Origin: CAKKQX01 sp046313915
Lineage (GTDB): Bacteria > Pseudomonadota > Gammaproteobacteria > Burkholderiales > SG8-41
Length of the DNA: 15,828 bases
Assembly: GCA_046313915.1 (NCBI GenBank)
Contig: JBKBXX010000081.1
Coordinates: 1 to 15,828, forward strand
Reading direction: 5' to 3'
Position 1 is the first letter of the stretch. The number at the start of each line of letters is the position of its first letter. The notes under the pieces are model-generated. The model was not told the origin of the DNA. It was given only the letters and a program-made list of their open reading frames with translations, and ran no database searches. A program made the translations under genes and the position numbers. Positions 13,261 through 15,828 of this stretch are shown in pieces.

Positions 13261-14394
13261 TCAAAGGATGCGCTCGCCGAATTTCTTCAATGCGGCTTGC
13301 GACAGCGTGAGGCCCAGCCCCGGCTGTTCTTTCAGCGTGAGCCTGCCGTTGGCGATCCTCGGTGGATCCTCAAACAGTTCCGCCTGCAAGGGATCGCGTT
13401 CCGGATCGGTGAACGATTCGACGATGCAGCCGGCGGGGCTCGCGGCAACGATGTGGGCGTGGATGAAGCAGTCGTGGTGCGGCGCGACCTCGACGTGGTT
13501 CATTTCGCACAGCGCGGCGAGTTTGCGGCCCTCGGTGAAGCCGCCCATCATGGTGCAGTCGAACTGCAGGATGCGGATCGCCTGCTCTTCCAGCAGCGCG
13601 CGGCAGCCGTAACTGGTGAGCTCGCTTTCGCCGGCGGACAGCGGAATGCGCGTCTGCTGGGCGAGCAGCTTGAGTTCGCGGCGGTCGTCGGCCCAGCGTA
13701 CCGGTTCTTCCAGCCAGCGCGGCCGCAACGGTTCCATCAGGCGCGCGCCTTCGATGGCGGTGGCGAGATCCCAGCCGCGATTGACGTCGACCATCAGATC
13801 CTTGTCTTCGCCGATGACTTCGCGCACCAGCGCGAGGCGTTCGATGTCTTCGGCAAGCGGCACACCGCCGACTTTGGCTTTGAAGCCGGTATGGCCCTGG
13901 GCCTTGAGCATTTCCATTTCGTCGCGCAGCTCGGCGAGATCCTTGCCATCACGATAGTAGGCGCAGGTGACGTAGCACGGCACTTCGCTGCGGTAGCCGC
14001 CGAACAGGCGGTAGAGCGGCAAGCCGGCGACTTTGCCGATGATGTCCCACGCTGCGATGTCGACGGCGGCGGAAATCCGCACCAGCGCTTCGCGCGACCA
14101 GCCTTTTTCAAAAGCGAGCCGCTGCCAGGTCAGCGCGAACAGTTTCTGGTACAACCGCTCGGGCGCGAGCGGATCGGCGCCGATGACGAGTTCCGCGATG
14201 CCGGTGTTGAACGCCTTGATCGCCGCTTCGATCGGCGTATAGCTGGTGGCGATGCCGATGCCTTCGATGCCCTGGTCGGTGTGCATGCGTACCAGGATTT
14301 CATTGGCTTTGGGGACGATGAAATGGCTGACCCAGTGCGGGCGGCCGGTGTCGGGCGCGCGCAGGATGTAGACCTCGAGGCGGGTGATTTTCAT
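13261..14394 (-). CDS. Mandelate racemase/muconate lactonizing enzyme family protein (K-x-K type)
   Basis: A 377-residue enolase-superfamily enzyme. Expected active-site positions are all present: K172-A-K174 (FKAKVG) at the end of the second barrel strand, metal ligands D203 (LMVDVN), E229 or E230 (WLEEPV) and E256 (SAGESE), and H306/H307 (VAPHHD) on the opposite side. This is the layout of racemases and acid-sugar dehydratases in the MLE/MR subgroups. It is only distantly similar to the other family member in this window. ATG 14394 starts the canonical MKITRLE; the open frame reaches further upstream without support. No Shine-Dalgarno is evident. A good promoter lies about 40 bases upstream. 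It stands as a single gene between usp and the DUF1847 gene. The substrate is unknown. Confidence 0.92.
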   Translation of the reverse strand: MKITRLEVYILRAPDTGRPHWVSHFIVPKANEILVRMHTDQGIEGIGIATSYTPIEAAIKAFNTGIAELVIGADPLAPERLYQKLFALTWQRLAFEKGWSREALVRISAAVDIAAWDIIGKVAGLPLYRLFGGYRSEVPCYVTCAYYRDGKDLAELRDEMEMLKAQGHTGFKAKVGGVPLAEDIERLALVREVIGEDKDLMVDVNRGWDLATAIEGARLMEPLRPRWLEEPVRWADDRRELKLLAQQTRIPLSAGESELTSYGCRALLEEQAIRILQFDCTMMGGFTEGRKLAALCEMNHVEVAPHHDCFIHAHIVAASPAGCIVESFTDPERDPLQAELFEDPPRIANGRLTLKEQPGLGLTLSQAALKKFGERIL

Positions 14395-14418
14395 GATGTG
14401 GTGTCGCTGGCAAATGAC

Positions 14419-14469
14419 GGACAAAAGCGCTCTTATCGCAAGAAATGGCGCCGGCGTCAAATTTGTCCG
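14419..14469 (-). promoter_or_regulatory. Promoter of the second enolase-family gene, flanked by inverted repeats
   Basis: On the minus strand TTGACG (14460-14455) and GATAAG (14437-14432) are separated by exactly 17 bases, giving a start near 14425. The inverted repeat CGGACAAA/TTTGTCCG (14419-14426 and 14462-14469) brackets the promoter, with one arm just upstream of the -35 and the other over the start site. This is a plausible operator pair for a regulator encoded elsewhere. Confidence 0.5.
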
Positions 14470-14552
14470 GCGGGGGACGATTGGCGGCAGCGCGCCAGTT
14501 TTATCGCGCCGAAATGACGAGGGGTGTCAGATAATATATTGTTTCATATGAT

Positions 14553-15251
14553 TTATTTTTCGCGCTTGCCGCTCACCGGGAGTTTCGGCGGATGTGCCGG
14601 CTTGGCGGGCCCCCACACGCGGCTGTAGTAGGTGTCGGCGAGCTGCAACGCCGCCACCGGGTTGTGGCCCAGCACGCGATCCTTGGCGACCAGCACCGTG
14701 GTGAGCCCCACGGCGTGCTTGAAGAACAGGCTGTCGTGACCGATGCACAAACCGAGCAGCACGTTGAATTCGCAGCCGTGCGCGTTCAGCAGCTCGGCCT
14801 GGCACACCGGATTGCACAGCGCCTCGAACTGGCCGGGGCGCACTTTTTCATGATCGGCGATGCCCATTTCCTCTTTCGGAATATTGCCGGTCTTGCACGC
14901 GGCGGACACGACTTCGAAGCCGTGGCTTTCCAGAATGCCGGAGAGCACGTAAGCGTGATCGACGAAGCTGATGCAGTTGGCGATGCCGATCTTGCGAAAG
15001 CCCATGCGCTTGGCGAACTGCACGACTTCCTCGAGCCGTGTCCACTTGCAATAGCCCTGGGATTCGACCAGCGCCGATTCGCGCGAAATGCGGCGCGTTT
15101 CGGGATCGTCATAAAGTGCTCGCGCCGCAGCCTGGGTCTCGGGGTCGATTTTGCTGGGACAGAAGCCGGGACCGCGCTCGGCGGCTTCGCCCTGGCGGCA
15201 GGCCCGGACCGTCGGCGGACAATAGGCGCACGCCGGATCTTCGTATTTCAT
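14553..15251 (-). CDS. DUF1847 family cysteine-rich protein
   Basis: A 232-residue protein of the DUF1847 family, presumed metal-binding. An N-terminal cluster C8-x2-C11-x6-C18-x12-C31 could hold an iron-sulfur cluster or zinc. Later cysteines occur at C68 (QGYCKW), C93 (IANCIS) and in AACKTGN, LCNPVCQAELLN and LGLCIGHDSLFFKH. These last blocks are the conserved family core. There is no signal peptide, so it is probably cytoplasmic. GGAGG precedes the ATG at 15251; an open frame upstream is not supported. An FNR-like site with a -10 element lies directly before it. Its biochemical role is not known. Confidence 0.88.
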   Translation of the reverse strand: MKYEDPACAYCPPTVRACRQGEAAERGPGFCPSKIDPETQAAARALYDDPETRRISRESALVESQGYCKWTRLEEVVQFAKRMGFRKIGIANCISFVDHAYVLSGILESHGFEVVSAACKTGNIPKEEMGIADHEKVRPGQFEALCNPVCQAELLNAHGCEFNVLLGLCIGHDSLFFKHAVGLTTVLVAKDRVLGHNPVAALQLADTYYSRVWGPAKPAHPPKLPVSGKREK

Positions 15252-15285
15252 GATCGATGTCCTCCACAGGAGACGCCTTCCGCGC

Positions 15286-15326
15286 ACTGTAGGGCGGCGG
15301 CACAAAAAAACCTTGTCCTGGATCAA
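15286..15326 (-). promoter_or_regulatory. FNR-like promoter of the DUF1847 gene
   Basis: On the minus strand TTGATCCAGGACAA (15326-15313) matches eight of ten FNR-consensus positions. TACAGT (15291-15286) follows, putting the box centre near -40.5 and a start near 15279. The leader of about 28 bases holds the ribosome binding site. The match is weaker than the usp site, but its spacing is similar. Confidence 0.45.
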
Positions 15327-15416
15327 ATCCGGCTGTTGCAGCGCGGCGCAATGACCGGACGGCGGAGCGGGAGGAGTGGGGGCAGCGGCCGTCAGGCGCG
15401 CACGGCGGGCGGCCGT

Positions 15417-15828
15417 TTACACGTATTCGATGCCGGTTTGCGTGAGGCCGACGAGATCGATGTTGTCCCGGTTGAGGGTCGTTTCAGCCGCGAGGATGGC
15501 GAGCGAAGCCTTGGTTTCGGCGCCGCTGTCGAGCAGGCCGACGTAGAAGTTGAGACTATCTGCGTCCGGCACGGCGCCGACGACGTTTTTATAGACGAAA
15601 TTGACGAAATCGGTATTGGAGGCCGAACCCGCCAGCTGCGTGAAAAAATCGATGCCGACGGCAAGCTGGGCGACCTGCTGCAATGTCTGCCCCGCATCGA
15701 ACAGGCTCAGACCGGCGCCCACGAACGCCTTATTCTGCACGAACTGCCTGCCGAAAATGGCGCCGATCAGCTTCACGGTGCTGCCGGCGTGGCCGTCGAG
15801 GTCGAGCGCGAGCTTCGCGTCGGCGAAC
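15417..15828 (-). CDS. DUF4214 domain-containing protein, C-terminal part (runs off the window)
   Basis: The frame is open to the window edge, giving about 136 C-terminal residues; the true start lies outside, and the GTG at 15776 is not taken as a start because coding-like sequence (LALDLDGHAGSTVKLIGAIF) continues before it. The DUF4214 features are GHAGSTVKLIGAIFGRQFV, then NTDFVNFVYKNVVG, PDADSLNFYVGLLDSG and a C-terminal end in TGIEYV. The domain usually occurs as a repeated module in large secreted or surface proteins, often with glycine-rich calcium-binding repeats and type I export. Here only the last repeat is visible. No transporter genes are in view. Direction of transcription is towards the DUF1847 gene. 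Confidence 0.85.
   Translation of the reverse strand, partial: FADAKLALDLDGHAGSTVKLIGAIFGRQFVQNKAFVGAGLSLFDAGQTLQQVAQLAVGIDFFTQLAGSASNTDFVNFVYKNVVGAVPDADSLNFYVGLLDSGAETKASLAILAAETTLNRDNIDLVGLTQTGIEYV

Overview
The window looks like chromosomal DNA of a GC-rich betaproteobacterium, probably Burkholderiales or a relative. The main pointers are three Bug/TctC-type periplasmic solute receptors, which are greatly expanded in that group, and a proteobacterial-type glutamate-cysteine ligase (gshA). Domain identities come from motif recognition by eye; no database search was run.

Left edge (1-1701): a mobile region. Reading on the minus strand, a mobile integron gene cassette (about 139-1701) carries a compact restriction-modification pair, a BglII/BstYI-like endonuclease followed by an MT-A70-family adenine methyltransferase. 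It ends in a well-formed attC site (133-210) with matching 12-base ends and extrahelical bases. No integrase gene and no second attC are visible, so this is an isolated cassette. What looks like the end of an IS3-family element lies beyond the attC at 1-77. Between 1703 and 2146 there are only hairpins and dispersed-repeat-like sequence.

Catabolic/uptake region (2147-7735): two tandem Bug receptors (minus strand) are divergent from an enolase-superfamily dehydratase/racemase-like enzyme and a COG3618-type amidohydrolase (plus strand). A small helical protein and a third Bug receptor follow. No TctA/TctB-type membrane subunits are present, so the receptors are orphans here. Together the genes suggest capture and processing of an unknown organic acid.

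Housekeeping/stress region (7736-13260): a short lipoprotein candidate, gshA with a TTG start, a two-CBS-domain protein, a lipoprotein of unknown function, a MEKHLA-domain protein, a UPF0114/YqhA-like membrane protein and a tandem-domain universal stress protein. The stress gene is preceded by a perfect FNR-type box at class II promoter spacing, which suggests induction under low oxygen.

Right part (13261-15828): a second enolase-superfamily enzyme with the classic K-x-K and His active site and a promoter bracketed by inverted repeats; a cysteine-rich DUF1847 protein with an FNR-like box of its own; and the C-terminal part of a DUF4214 secreted-type protein running off the window. No rRNA, tRNA or CRISPR array was seen.
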